Assembly: GCF_024699925.1 (NCBI RefSeq)
Contig: NZ_JAJOMX010000001.1
Span: 1,116,001-1,180,000, forward strand
Direction of reading: 5' to 3'
From: Mesorhizobium sp. J428
GTDB lineage: Bacteria > Pseudomonadota > Alphaproteobacteria > Rhizobiales > Rhizobiaceae
DNA length: 64,000 nt
How positions within the stretch are numbered: the first letter of the stretch is position 1; each line of letters opens with the position of its first letter. The position numbers and the translations under genes were made by a program. The notes beneath the pieces are model-generated. The model did not search any database and had not been told where the DNA came from. It was given only the letters and a program-made list of their open reading frames with translations. This document shows positions 44,368-53,189 of the stretch, piece by piece.

Positions 44368-45372
44368 ATGCAGCCAATCTATCTCACCTATCTGAACCGG
44401 TTCGACATCGAGGCAGCAATGCTAAGCGACGCCGAGATCCTGACGGCAATCGAGGCCAGTCTCGCCATGCAGGGGCGCGGCGAAACGGTGATCGAGCCGC
44501 GCATGCATCTTGAGCCTCGCGCAGGCGTAGAGGGTCATTTCAACGTGCTGCGCGGCTGGATCGGCGGTGAGATCGATGCAGCCGGTGTCAAAGTCGTCGG
44601 CGACTTCGTAGATAATTACAAGCACGGAATGCCGTCGGAATTCGCCGTGCTCAACCTCTTCGATCCGCGCACAGGCAAGCCGACGGCCATTCTCGACGCC
44701 AGCGGCATTACCGACATGCGCACCGGCGCGGTGACCGCCATCGGCGCGAAATATCTGGCTCGCAAAGGTTCCAAGGTTCTCGGCCACATCGGTGCGCGTG
44801 GGACCGCTTACTGGAATGTGCGACTGCTCGATCATCTCTTCGATTTTGATGAGATACGCGTGCATTCGCGCCGGCCGGAAAGCCGCACCGGCTTCGCCGA
44901 GCGGCTGACGCGCGACCTCGGCAAACCTGTGATTGCCACCGACGATTGGCGCTCCTGCGTCGAGGGCGCCGACATTGTCGTCGAGGCGTCGCGGCTCAGC
45001 AAACCGGAGCCGATGCTGAAGACGGAATGGATAAAGCCCGGCGCGCTGGTCGTTCCCTATGGCACCATGAGCGCAGTGGAGCTGTCGCTCACCGACATCA
45101 TGGCGAAACTGGTGGTCGACGATTGGGGCCAGTGCAAGGGTGGCAAGTTCGGCTCGCTGCGCGCCCACGTCGAAGCCGGCAAGCTGTCAGAGCAGACACT
45201 GCACGCCGAACTCGGACAGATCGTTGCCGGGGTGAAGCCTGGACGCCAGAGCGATGAGGAGACAAATCTGTTCTGGCATCGCGGCCTGTCGCTTTCGGAC
45301 ATCGCGCTCGGCCACGCTTTCCTTGCCAAGGCAGAGCAGCTCCGCATCGGGCATCGGTTGCGTTACGCCTGA
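44368..45372 (+). CDS. Ornithine cyclodeaminase/mu-crystallin family protein
   Basis: A 334-residue OCD/mu-crystallin family protein. N-terminal substrate-domain motifs are VIEPRMHLEPR and FNVLRGWIG, with KVVGDFVDNYKHGMPSEFAV and the DASGITDMRTGAVTAIGAKYLARK segment before the Rossmann domain. The nucleotide loop reads HIGARGTAYWNV, where most members have GxGxQA. The family includes ornithine cyclodeaminase, alanine and ketimine dehydrogenases. The substrate is unknown. It lies 23 bp after DUF427, and its stop overlaps the lyase ATG (TGATG), so the two enzymes are tightly coupled. Confidence 0.88.
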   Translation: MQPIYLTYLNRFDIEAAMLSDAEILTAIEASLAMQGRGETVIEPRMHLEPRAGVEGHFNVLRGWIGGEIDAAGVKVVGDFVDNYKHGMPSEFAVLNLFDPRTGKPTAILDASGITDMRTGAVTAIGAKYLARKGSKVLGHIGARGTAYWNVRLLDHLFDFDEIRVHSRRPESRTGFAERLTRDLGKPVIATDDWRSCVEGADIVVEASRLSKPEPMLKTEWIKPGALVVPYGTMSAVELSLTDIMAKLVVDDWGQCKGGKFGSLRAHVEAGKLSEQTLHAELGQIVAGVKPGRQSDEETNLFWHRGLSLSDIALGHAFLAKAEQLRIGHRLRYA

Positions 45373-46901
45373 TGCGCCTCGCGCTTGGCGACCAGCCCGT
45401 AACTATCGCCGACGTCGTCACTGCGTCTGGAGGCGGCGCTGAGGTGACCGCGACGTCAGCCGCGCGCGAGCGAATGGTGCGAGCCCGTCACGTATTGGAC
45501 GACTTCCTTGCGCGCGATATTCCGGTCTATGGCTTGAACACCGGCATGGGTGCGAACATCGGCCACCGTATCGAGCCGGCGCAGGCAGCTAGCATGCAAC
45601 GCGCGCTTATTCTGCCTCGCGCCGCCGCGGTCGGCGAGCCGCTGCCGCTGGAAACATGCCGAGCCGTGCTGTTTTGCCGACTGGCCGGACTGGCGCAAGG
45701 AGGCGCGGGCGTTTCGCTGCCCGTCTTCGACCACCTCTGTGCCATGTTTGCAAAGGATGTCATACCTGCGATCCCGCGCCACGGCTCCATAGGCGCCAGC
45801 GATCTCGTCCAGACAATGCACCTTGCCGCCGCCGCGATCGGCGAAGGCCAAGTTTACTACGACGGCAAGGTTTTAGACGCGCGTTCGGCGCTGGCGAAGG
45901 CCGGACTGGCGATTCCGCAACTCGCTCCGAAGGATGGGCTTTCGGTCGGAAGCGCATCATCGGTAACCGTCGGGGCCGCCGCGCTTGCCGTCGATGCGCT
46001 CGACGGCCTCATCGCAACCCACACCGTTGCCGCCGCGCTGGCCTGCCAGGGATTCGGAGCCAATCCATATCTGTTTGAACACCGGGCGACGGCGGCGCGG
46101 CCGTCGGCCGGGCAGGTGCGGGCCGCCGCCCTTTTCCGCCATGTCCTGGACGGCAGCAACTTCTTCGAACGTGCCCCTCGGAAGGTGCAGGATGCCATCT
46201 CATTTCGCGGGTTGCAGCAGATCACTGGCACCGCGATCGCAGCCATCGACAATGCACGCGATGAGACAGAGGTAGAACTGAACGCCGCTGCCGACAATCC
46301 GCTGGTCTTCGGCGACACAGGCGAGATCATGCCATCCGCGAACTTTCTGACGGTCTCGCTGGCGCTTGCCTTTGACAACCTCGCAATTGCTCTCGCCCAA
46401 CTGGGCACGGCCTCCGCCCAGCGTTCGATCAAGCTGATGACCGGACGGCTGTCCGGTTTGCCGAACTATCTTTCGCCTGTCGGCGGCGCATCCGCCGGAT
46501 TCGTTCCGATGCAGAAGACGATCGGCGCGCTGCAGTCCGAAATCCGCCTGCGCGCGACGCCGGCGAGCCTCGATGCGCTCGTCGTTTCGGATATGGTCGA
46601 AGACATCGGCGCCAACAGCCTGCTCGCTGTCTCGAAGCTGACGGAGCAGATGGAGCCGCTGCGTTGGCTGGTGTCAATCGAAGCCATGCTGGCGGCACAG
46701 GCTGTCGACCTTAGGCGCGGCGGTGGTGAAACCGTGTCGCTGTCTGCCGCCTCGGCCGGACTTTACAAGACCGTGCGCGCGGCGACGCCTGTTCTCGAAG
46801 CCGATCGCGCGACTGGTCCCGATGTGCAGGCGGTGCATCGTCAGCTGTGGTCGCGATCCAGCGTGGCCGCGATGCGCGCCATCGCCTATGGCCGCAGCTG
46901 A
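45372..46901 (+). CDS. Histidine/aromatic ammonia-lyase fold enzyme lacking the MIO triad
   Basis: A 509-residue member of the HAL/PAL family over its whole length: VYGLNTGMGANIG around Tyr53, then RHGSIGASDL, and ending VRAATPVLEADRATGPD. In classical enzymes Ala-Ser-Gly cyclises to the MIO electrophile. Here residues 142-144 are Ala-Ser-Asp, with the glycine missing from GASGDL. The INGT asparagine region reads SVGSAS, and the usual QDxYSxR tyrosine is isoleucine (QDAISFR). A normal MIO-dependent ammonia elimination is therefore unlikely. MIO-less relatives that expel trimethylamine from betaines (ergothionase type) are a possible parallel. It is coupled to the OCD gene and overlaps the end of the convergent hydratase gene by 16 bp. 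Confidence 0.85.
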   Translation: MRLALGDQPVTIADVVTASGGGAEVTATSAARERMVRARHVLDDFLARDIPVYGLNTGMGANIGHRIEPAQAASMQRALILPRAAAVGEPLPLETCRAVLFCRLAGLAQGGAGVSLPVFDHLCAMFAKDVIPAIPRHGSIGASDLVQTMHLAAAAIGEGQVYYDGKVLDARSALAKAGLAIPQLAPKDGLSVGSASSVTVGAAALAVDALDGLIATHTVAAALACQGFGANPYLFEHRATAARPSAGQVRAAALFRHVLDGSNFFERAPRKVQDAISFRGLQQITGTAIAAIDNARDETEVELNAAADNPLVFGDTGEIMPSANFLTVSLALAFDNLAIALAQLGTASAQRSIKLMTGRLSGLPNYLSPVGGASAGFVPMQKTIGALQSEIRLRATPASLDALVVSDMVEDIGANSLLAVSKLTEQMEPLRWLVSIEAMLAAQAVDLRRGGGETVSLSAASAGLYKTVRAATPVLEADRATGPDVQAVHRQLWSRSSVAAMRAIAYGRS

Positions 46902-47641
46902 AGCACGACGTCGCCAAAGGGCGTGATCTCAACCCTGATCACGCCAGGAGAGGTGATGGCCCGGCCCGGCAGATGCGCGCCTGTCAGAACCACCATTCCC
47001 GGCTCCAGGGCTTTGCCATCGCGAGCCAATGCGCTCACCAGCCAGTTCAGCGCCTCAAGCGGCTGCTGCGGGGCGGCGTTCCGCGCCTCGCCCGCAACCG
47101 TACCGTCTATGGACAGGCGTACGGCAGTGTCGGCGCTCGCGACGAATGGGACAGGGGTTCCCAACACCGCCCCCTCACTGTGAATGCGTTGCGCGACGGC
47201 CGCCGCCGCGCTCGGATCGTGGGCAAACGCGCCTCGTGCATCCATGATCTCGATCGCTGGCAACGCCTCGACGGCGTGCTCCAGATCCTTGACGCTGGTT
47301 GCCGTTTCAACTGGCGCGATGAGGCGCAGGGCGATCTCGGGCTCGATCACCAGATCGACAAATCCCGCCAGAGCCAACTCTGCGCCTGAGGCGTGAACCT
47401 GATCGGAAAAGAGAGGCGCATAGCATGACTCGCTCAGGCCATAATAATCCATCGAAGACCGGCGGTTGAAGGCGATCTTGTAGCCCACGATGCGCCGGCC
47501 CGGAGCGCCCTTGATCAGTTTGTCATTGACCTCCCGCTGCACTTCATAGGCGTGCGTCAGCCCTTTGATCTCGTCCTCACGCGGCGCGAAGGGCCGCAAG
47601 CCGACTATGTCGTCGACTATCCGCCGTGCCAGATCGCTCAT
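46886..47641 (-). CDS. 2-oxopent-4-enoate hydratase/fumarylacetoacetase-related protein (MhpD-like)
   Basis: A 251-residue member of the 2-keto-4-pentenoate hydratase/4-oxalocrotonate decarboxylase family. Visible are GYKIAFNRR, the metal-binding VDLVIEPEIALRL, EIMDARGAF, and the C-terminal GMVVLTGAHLPGRAITSPG. The family hydrates or decarboxylates 2-oxo-dienoates with Mg. Its ATG overlaps the upstream monooxygenase stop (ATGA), and it is the last gene of the importer operon. Confidence 0.85.
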   Translation of the reverse strand: MSDLARRIVDDIVGLRPFAPREDEIKGLTHAYEVQREVNDKLIKGAPGRRIVGYKIAFNRRSSMDYYGLSESCYAPLFSDQVHASGAELALAGFVDLVIEPEIALRLIAPVETATSVKDLEHAVEALPAIEIMDARGAFAHDPSAAAAVAQRIHSEGAVLGTPVPFVASADTAVRLSIDGTVAGEARNAAPQQPLEALNWLVSALARDGKALEPGMVVLTGAHLPGRAITSPGVIRVEITPFGDVVLQLRP

Positions 47642-48900
47642 GCCGGCGCGATTCCCAGATTGGCGCGCAGGGTCGCGCCTTCGTATGCGGTGCGAAACAG
47701 CCCGCGCCGCTGCAGTTCGGGAATGACCCGGTCGACGAAACTGGTCAACTCGCCAGGAAAATAGGCGGCCAGCACATTGAAGCCGTCGCACCCGCCGCCA
47801 AGGAACCAGGCTTCCATCTCGTCGGCGACGTCGCTCGCTGTTCCGACAAGTCGCCAATGGCCGCGCGCGCCGGCAAAATGCTGCGCCACCTGCCGGATGC
47901 TCAGGCCATCGCGACGCGACTGGTCTATGACCAGCTGCTGGCGGCTCTGCATTCCCTCGCCGACCTTGATGTCCGGCAGCGGCCCATCCAGCGGCAAGCC
48001 GTCGAGCGCATTGGTCGAGAGATAACTTGCAAGCAGCGCCAGCCCGACCTCGTCGGGGATCAATGCCTGCAACTCGTCGAATTTCTCCTGCGCCTCGGCG
48101 CGAGTTTCACCGACCACAGGCGAGACGCCGGGCAGTATCTTGATGGCTTCGGGACGGCGCCCCGCTCGCTCGGTCCGCGCCTTCACATCGTCATAGAACG
48201 ACTTGGCGTCCTTCAGCGTCTGCGTCGCGACGAACACGACGTCCGCCGTGCGCGCGGCAAGATCGCGCCCCACATCGGACGAACCCGCCTGCACCATGAC
48301 GGGCGCGCCTTGGGGCGATGCAGGAATTCCGAGGCCCTGCCGCACGGCGAAATTCTCACCCTGATGCTCCACCACCCCGAACCGTGAAGACGGCTCCCAG
48401 AGGCGGCTGACGACTTCGGCAAATTCTTTGGCGCGAACATAGCGGTCGCCATGGGCGCGCAGGCCTTGGGCGCCGAAATTCGCCGCCTCGATCTCGCTTG
48501 CAGAGGTCACCAGGTTCCAGCCGGCGCGACCGTCGCTGACGAGGTCCAGCGTGGCGAAGGCACGCGCCAAGGCATAGGGTTCGTTGTAGGATGTCGACGC
48601 TGTCGCCACCAGACCAATCGTGTGCGTGTTGGCGGCCAGCGCCGCCAGCAGGCTGATTGGCTCGAAACCGATCGACCGCGACGTCTGAGCCGCCAATTCC
48701 ACCCGCGCCTCGCGTACGCCGGCGGCGTCTTCGAAGAAGATCAGATCGAAAAGTCCTCGCTCGGCAATCTGGGCAAGTTCGATCATATGTCCGACATTGA
48801 CGCCCGCATCGGCGACGGCGTTTGGATGCCGCCACGCCGCGATGTGGTGACCGGTGGGCATCAGGAATGCACCGAGTTTCATCTGCCCGGCCATCGTCAT
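47638..48900 (-). CDS. NtaA/SnaA/DszA-family FMN-dependent monooxygenase
   Basis: A 420-residue luciferase-like monooxygenase of the NtaA/SnaA/DszA/SoxA group. Visible are LGAFLMPTGHHIAAWRHP, the active-site segment LIFFEDAAG, TASTSYNEPYALARAFATLD, DGRAGWNLVTSA and GLRAHGDRYVRAKEF. Members use FMNH2 and O2 to cleave C-N or C-S bonds. The ATG overlaps the stop of the shorter homologue upstream (ATGA). No flavin reductase is encoded in this operon. Confidence 0.9.
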   Translation of the reverse strand: MTMAGQMKLGAFLMPTGHHIAAWRHPNAVADAGVNVGHMIELAQIAERGLFDLIFFEDAAGVREARVELAAQTSRSIGFEPISLLAALAANTHTIGLVATASTSYNEPYALARAFATLDLVSDGRAGWNLVTSASEIEAANFGAQGLRAHGDRYVRAKEFAEVVSRLWEPSSRFGVVEHQGENFAVRQGLGIPASPQGAPVMVQAGSSDVGRDLAARTADVVFVATQTLKDAKSFYDDVKARTERAGRRPEAIKILPGVSPVVGETRAEAQEKFDELQALIPDEVGLALLASYLSTNALDGLPLDGPLPDIKVGEGMQSRQQLVIDQSRRDGLSIRQVAQHFAGARGHWRLVGTASDVADEMEAWFLGGGCDGFNVLAAYFPGELTSFVDRVIPELQRRGLFRTAYEGATLRANLGIAPA

Positions 48901-49550
48901 GCCTCTCCCAGCAACGCCAATACCGCACGGACGCTGGCGACGGGTACCGCGTCGGCGAGATCGCTCGCATGGAGCAAGGCCGGCACGCCTGTAGGCGCGC
49001 GCATCACGTTCAGCGGACCTTTCACCGAGAAGTGTGCGCCATTGTGGCTGAGCAGGTGCATGGCCTCGTGCTTGAAGAACTGCCCAGCGGCTTTGTCGAG
49101 CGTCAACGCATCCGCGTCCCAGCTTTGCCAGAGGCCGCGCACGATGGCTTCGAACTCCTCTTCACGCTCGCCGAGGTCCTGGCCTGCCAGCCGAAACGCG
49201 CCGCTGAAAGCGGCTATGGCGTCCTCGACCTGCCCCTCTTCCACCGCCCAGCCGGCACGGCCACCGCTGATCAGATCTAGCGACGCCAACCGCCGAGCCA
49301 GATTGTAGGGCTGGTGTCCGAGGCTCGAGACTCTGCCAATCAGGCGAATGCGATGGGTCGCCGGCGCCAGCCAGCCGATCAGGATCAGCGCATCCGGCCA
49401 GGCTTCGCCGCCGCCGGCCGGAGCTATGACATCAGGCAGGACGATTGCTTCGACGCCCATCTCATCGGCGCGACGCGCAACGTCCCGCAGACCATCCAGG
49501 CTCCAATCGGAGAAGGGTCCGGTGATGGCGATAGATCGAGGAAAAGTCAT
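48897..49550 (-). CDS. Short luciferase-like monooxygenase family protein
   Basis: A 217-residue protein resembling the luciferase-like monooxygenase core (RRADEMGVEAIVLPDV, RIRLIGRVSSLGHQPYNLAR, LDLISGGRAGWAVEEG). It is about half the size of NtaA-type enzymes: strands and helices after the middle of the barrel are missing, and it ends in a clean ATGA overlap with the next gene. It may be a natural partner or an inactive paralogue of the longer enzyme. One base separates it from the ATPase gene. Confidence 0.78.
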   Translation of the reverse strand: MTFPRSIAITGPFSDWSLDGLRDVARRADEMGVEAIVLPDVIAPAGGGEAWPDALILIGWLAPATHRIRLIGRVSSLGHQPYNLARRLASLDLISGGRAGWAVEEGQVEDAIAAFSGAFRLAGQDLGEREEEFEAIVRGLWQSWDADALTLDKAAGQFFKHEAMHLLSHNGAHFSVKGPLNVMRAPTGVPALLHASDLADAVPVASVRAVLALLGEA

Positions 49551-49551
49551 T

Positions 49552-50481
49552 TCAGAAAGCCAGAATGGCTTCGCGTTTGATCGTTCCGATCACCGCTCCG
49601 GATTCGTTCGTCACCACGGCGGCGTCACTCTTGGCGGCCACGATGGTCGAGAGCGCGTCGCGCAGGTCGGCGTCATGGGCGATGCGGGGCAGCGACGACG
49701 ACGCCTCTCCAGGCACCATGATCTCGCTGACCGCAAACAGGCTGAGACGCTTCAGTGCCCTGTCCGCACCGACGAAATCTTCTACGAAGCCGTCGATTGG
49801 CCGGGAGAGAATTGTCTCCGGCGTATCATACTGGACGATCTTGCCGTCGCGCATGATGGCGATGCGGTCGCCAAGCCGCACTGCCTCGTCAATGTCGTGC
49901 GTCACCATGACGACGGTCTTTTTCACGCGCTTGAGGATTTGCTTGAATTCGTTCTGCAGCCGTGTGCGGGCGATCGGATCGATGGCGCCGAAGGGTTCGT
50001 CCATGAGAAGGACCGGCGGGTCGGCCGCGAGGGCACGCGCGACGCCGACGCGTTGGCGCTGCCCGCCCGACAGCTGTCGCGGATAGCGTGTCAACATCGA
50101 TGCGTCGAGACCGACAAGAGCCATCAACTCACGATTCCGGCTGTCGATTTTCGCGCGTTCCCAGCCGAGCAGGCGGGGAACCGAAGCAAGATTCTCCCAG
50201 ATCGTCATATGAGGGAACAAGCCGACCTGCTGGATGACATAGCCGATGTGGCGGCGCAGCTGCACCGGATCCGCTGCGCGCACATCCTGACCGCTGACGG
50301 TGATTTCGCCGCTGGTCGGCTCGATCAGGCGGTTGATCATGCGCATCGTCGTCGTCTTGCCGCAGCCTGAAGGACCGACCAGCGCCACCGTCACGCCGTC
50401 GGGCACTTCGAGGTCCAGATTGTCAACCGCCGGCGTGCCGCCCTCGCCGAAGCGTTTTGTAACGCTCTTCATCGTGATCAT
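49552..50481 (-). CDS. Quaternary-amine ABC transporter ATPase, OpuCA/ProV-like
   Basis: A 309-residue ATPase with Walker A GPSGCGKTT, Q-loop YVIQQVGLFPH, signature LSGGQRQRVGVARAL, Walker B VLLMDEPFGAIDP and H-loop MVTHDIDEA. A C-terminal CBS-type region (about residues 250-309, including IAHDADLRDALSTIV) is typical of osmoprotectant and glycine-betaine importers. The ATG overlaps the permease stop (ATGA). Confidence 0.92.
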   Translation of the reverse strand: MITMKSVTKRFGEGGTPAVDNLDLEVPDGVTVALVGPSGCGKTTTMRMINRLIEPTSGEITVSGQDVRAADPVQLRRHIGYVIQQVGLFPHMTIWENLASVPRLLGWERAKIDSRNRELMALVGLDASMLTRYPRQLSGGQRQRVGVARALAADPPVLLMDEPFGAIDPIARTRLQNEFKQILKRVKKTVVMVTHDIDEAVRLGDRIAIMRDGKIVQYDTPETILSRPIDGFVEDFVGADRALKRLSLFAVSEIMVPGEASSSLPRIAHDADLRDALSTIVAAKSDAAVVTNESGAVIGTIKREAILAF

Positions 50482-51125
50482 GCGGCGCGTCTTTCTCCGA
50501 ACAGCCAGCGCTCGGTGAGGCCGAGGGAGAACTCGGCCCCGAGCGCCAGCAACGCTATCGGCACGGCGCCCACCAGCAACCGTGACTGATCCATGCCGGC
50601 CACGCCGACGGCGATAAAGTCTCCAAGGCCGCCACCGCCGATGAAGGGCGCCAGCGTCGCGCCCGCCAGCACCTGCACTGTGGCAGTGCGCAAACCGGCA
50701 AACATCGCCGGCGCGGCGAGCGGAATGCGGATCTTGCGCAGGATCTGCCCGTTGCTCATGCCCATGCCGGTGGCAGCTTCGACAGCGTCCTGGTCGACAT
50801 CGCGCAGGCCGATATAGGCATTGATGAGGATTGGCGGCAGCGCCAGAATGGTCAGCGCCACGATCGAGGGCCACAACCCGATGCCGAGAAGCGGCATCAT
50901 GATCGCGAGGATGGCAAGGCTGGGCAGTGTGCGCAGGCCGTTGACGACATTGATCGCCGCCGCAGCCAGACCGCCGTGTCTGAGGATCACCACCGCAAGG
51001 GGCAATCCGATCGCCAGCGCGAAGGCCAGTGCGGCAAAGGACATGATCAGGTGCTGGCGCAGCGCCTGGTTGAAGTCACCGGGATTGGCGACGATCCAAT
51101 TGAAAGCCTCCGCCAGCAGGTTCAC
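50478..51125 (-). CDS. Quaternary-amine ABC permease, OpuCB/YehY-like
   Basis: A 215-residue permease with the OpuC/Yeh-type core GLRTLPSLAILAIM, LPPILINAYIGLRDVDQDAVEAATGMG and ATLAPFIGGGGLGDFI. It starts at GTG 51125 after GGAGGCAGGC, and that codon overlaps the upstream permease stop (GTGA). One of two permeases in a heterodimeric channel. Confidence 0.9.
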   Translation of the reverse strand: MNLLAEAFNWIVANPGDFNQALRQHLIMSFAALAFALAIGLPLAVVILRHGGLAAAAINVVNGLRTLPSLAILAIMMPLLGIGLWPSIVALTILALPPILINAYIGLRDVDQDAVEAATGMGMSNGQILRKIRIPLAAPAMFAGLRTATVQVLAGATLAPFIGGGGLGDFIAVGVAGMDQSRLLVGAVPIALLALGAEFSLGLTERWLFGERRAA

Positions 51126-51745
51126 GCCTGCCTCCAGCGCTGCAGCCGCCGCTCGAGCCAGGTCATCACCGTGTCGAAGAAGATGGCGATCAGCGCCGTA
51201 AGGCCGCCGCCGACGATGATCTTCTCGGGGAAGTTCTGGTCGATGCCGGCCAGGATGATCGATCCGAGCCCGCCTGCATCGATGAAGGCCGCGATCGTCG
51301 CAATGCCGATGACGGTGACCAGCGCGATCCTGACGCCCGAGACGATCAGCGGCAGGGCAAGCGGCAGTTCCACGCGGATCAGCCGCTGCCAACGACTGAA
51401 CCCCATTCCGTCGGCTGCATCGAGCAGTTCGTCGGGCACATTGCGCAATCCGGTGACGACGTTTCGCAACAGGATGAGCACGCAGTACGACGAAAGGCCG
51501 GTGATTGCAGGCTTCATTCCCAGTCCCATGACCGGGATCAGGAAGGCAAAAAGCGCCAGGCTGGGGATCACGAAGATGATCCCCGCCACGGTCAGGAAGA
51601 AGGCGTAGAGCCTCGGGCGCCGCGCCGAGATGATCCCGAGGATCAACGCGACGATGCCGCCAATGAGCACCGACAGGAAGGACAGCACCAGGTGCTGTCC
51701 GGCGGCATCAAGGATCAGACCAAGGTTCTTGGGCGCCCAGATCAC
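51122..51745 (-). CDS. Quaternary-amine ABC permease, OpuCD-like (second)
   Basis: A 207-residue permease with VIPSLALFAFLIPVMGLG, ILLRNVVTGLRNVPDELLDAADGMGFSR and FIDAGGLGSIILAGID. It starts with GTG at 51745, 19 bp after the restored stop of the binding protein, preceded by GGAAAG. Pairs with the previous permease. Confidence 0.9.
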   Translation of the reverse strand: MIWAPKNLGLILDAAGQHLVLSFLSVLIGGIVALILGIISARRPRLYAFFLTVAGIIFVIPSLALFAFLIPVMGLGMKPAITGLSSYCVLILLRNVVTGLRNVPDELLDAADGMGFSRWQRLIRVELPLALPLIVSGVRIALVTVIGIATIAAFIDAGGLGSIILAGIDQNFPEKIIVGGGLTALIAIFFDTVMTWLERRLQRWRQA

Positions 51746-51764
51746 GCGGGTCTTTCCAGGCCGG

Positions 51765-52645
51765 TCAGATACCCTCGGCCTTCAGGAACTCAGCCGCAAC
51801 CTCTGCCGGCTCCTTGCGGTCGCGCTCGACGGCCGCGTTCATGGTTCGCATCTTTTCGTTGGTGAGCAACGGCGCCAGCTTGTCGAGAACCTCGGCGATC
51901 TTCGGGTTGGCCTTCAGCGCATCCTGGCGCACGACGGGCACCAGATAATAGGGGGGAACAAACCCTTATCATCCTCCAGCACGGCGAGCTTGTTGTCCTC
52001 GATCTGCCAATCGGTTGCGAACCCGAACGAGACGTCGATCTGTTTGCTGGTCAAGGCGCTGTAGCGAATGCCAAGCTTCGCGAACTTCACGAACTCCTTG
52101 AACTTGATGCCGTACACCTTTTCCAGACCCGGCAAGCCGTCCTTGCGCTCGCCGAACGTGCCTTCGGCGCCAAAAGTCAGATCCTTCGAGACCGGGCCGA
52201 GATCCGTCAGCGTCTTCAGTTTGAACTCGGCGGCGCGGTCGGGAAGCATGATGATCGCATAGCCGTTGTTGATCGCGGTCGGCTTCAGCAGCGTCAGTTG
52301 AAGCTGGTCTTCATAGTGCTTTTTCACGTCGGTGTAGATCTGGTCCGGGTCGCTCGTCAGCTCTCCCTTCACCACGGCTGCAAGCGCGGTCCCGGTATAT
52401 TCCGGATAAAGGTCGATCTCGCCGCTGGTCAGCGCCGTGTGGGCGATCTGGGTGGCGCCGAGATTGAGACGCTTCTGGACTTCGATTCCGGCCTTTTCCA
52501 ACGCCTGGGCGTAAATCTCGGCGACGATGAACTGTTCGGTGAAGTTCTTGCTGCCGATTTTGACCGGCTCTGCGTGCGCGGCCAGAACTGAGGTGACAGC
52601 CGCCAAGCCGCTGATCGCAATGGACTTGAATAGGCGGGAAATCAT
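51765..52645 (-). pseudogene. Quaternary-amine substrate-binding protein, OpuCC/ProX-like (frameshifted)
   Basis: A signal peptide (MISRLFKSIAISGLAAVTSV, cleavage near HAEPV) precedes an OpuCC/YehZ-type domain: VKIGSKNFTEQFIVAEI, TSGEIDLYPEYTGTAL and SFGFATDWQIEDNKLAVLEDD. At the GGGGGG run 51951-51956 the frame shifts. Adding one base makes the protein continue LFPPYYLVPVVRQDALKANP to FLKAEGI at 51765, giving 293 residues of normal length. Binding proteins of this group hold glycine betaine, choline, carnitine or, in some bacteria, ergothioneine. It is the first gene of the import/oxidation operon. Confidence 0.87.
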
Positions 52646-53189
52646 AGAGGCGGCTCCGTTGTTGGGTCGAGAACTCGACTGGTCTGGCTTTCGCAATAGC
52701 GAAGAGTTGCACTAATTCGCCAGCGTCGCCATTCCAAAATCAGGGGAGCGCGCGAAAAAAACCAGACTGCTGACAGCGCTCCGAGATCTCGGTCGTGCAG
52801 TTGGTCGAGCGAACTCAGGAGACCAATCCGCACTGCTGGGGCACGCTCGACATCTCGGCTCGGCTTTCGCATAAGCCAGGCTCAGGACTCTTTCACCCCT
52901 GACGCAGAAGCGCGAACAGACTCTCCGAAAGCATCGCATTGCTGTGCCGTCCGCATTGCCGCGCTCCACCTTGAGAAGCACGGGCCCGACGTCGGCGAGT
53001 TTCAGCATCGGCATCTCGCCGACGCACAAGCCCGCACCACAAGCGACCGACAATGCGACGTGGTGCTTGAGACAGGTTCCAAAGGCGATCGACCCCCGAG
53101 AAGCCCGGGCAGTCCCGGGAGAACAGTCCCGCTGACGGAACGTTCAGGTCTCGCGAATCGGCGTCGGACCCGTCGGGGAAGCCGGTTTA
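52646..53189. other. Intergenic region between the quaternary-amine operon and the Fer cluster
   Basis: 544 bp with no gene I can support. It must contain the promoter of the binding-protein operon (near 52646-52720). A minus-strand open stretch near 52940-53050 (reading VACGAGLCVGEMPMLKLADV) has a coding-like composition but matches nothing I recognise and decays quickly. Confidence 0.4.
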
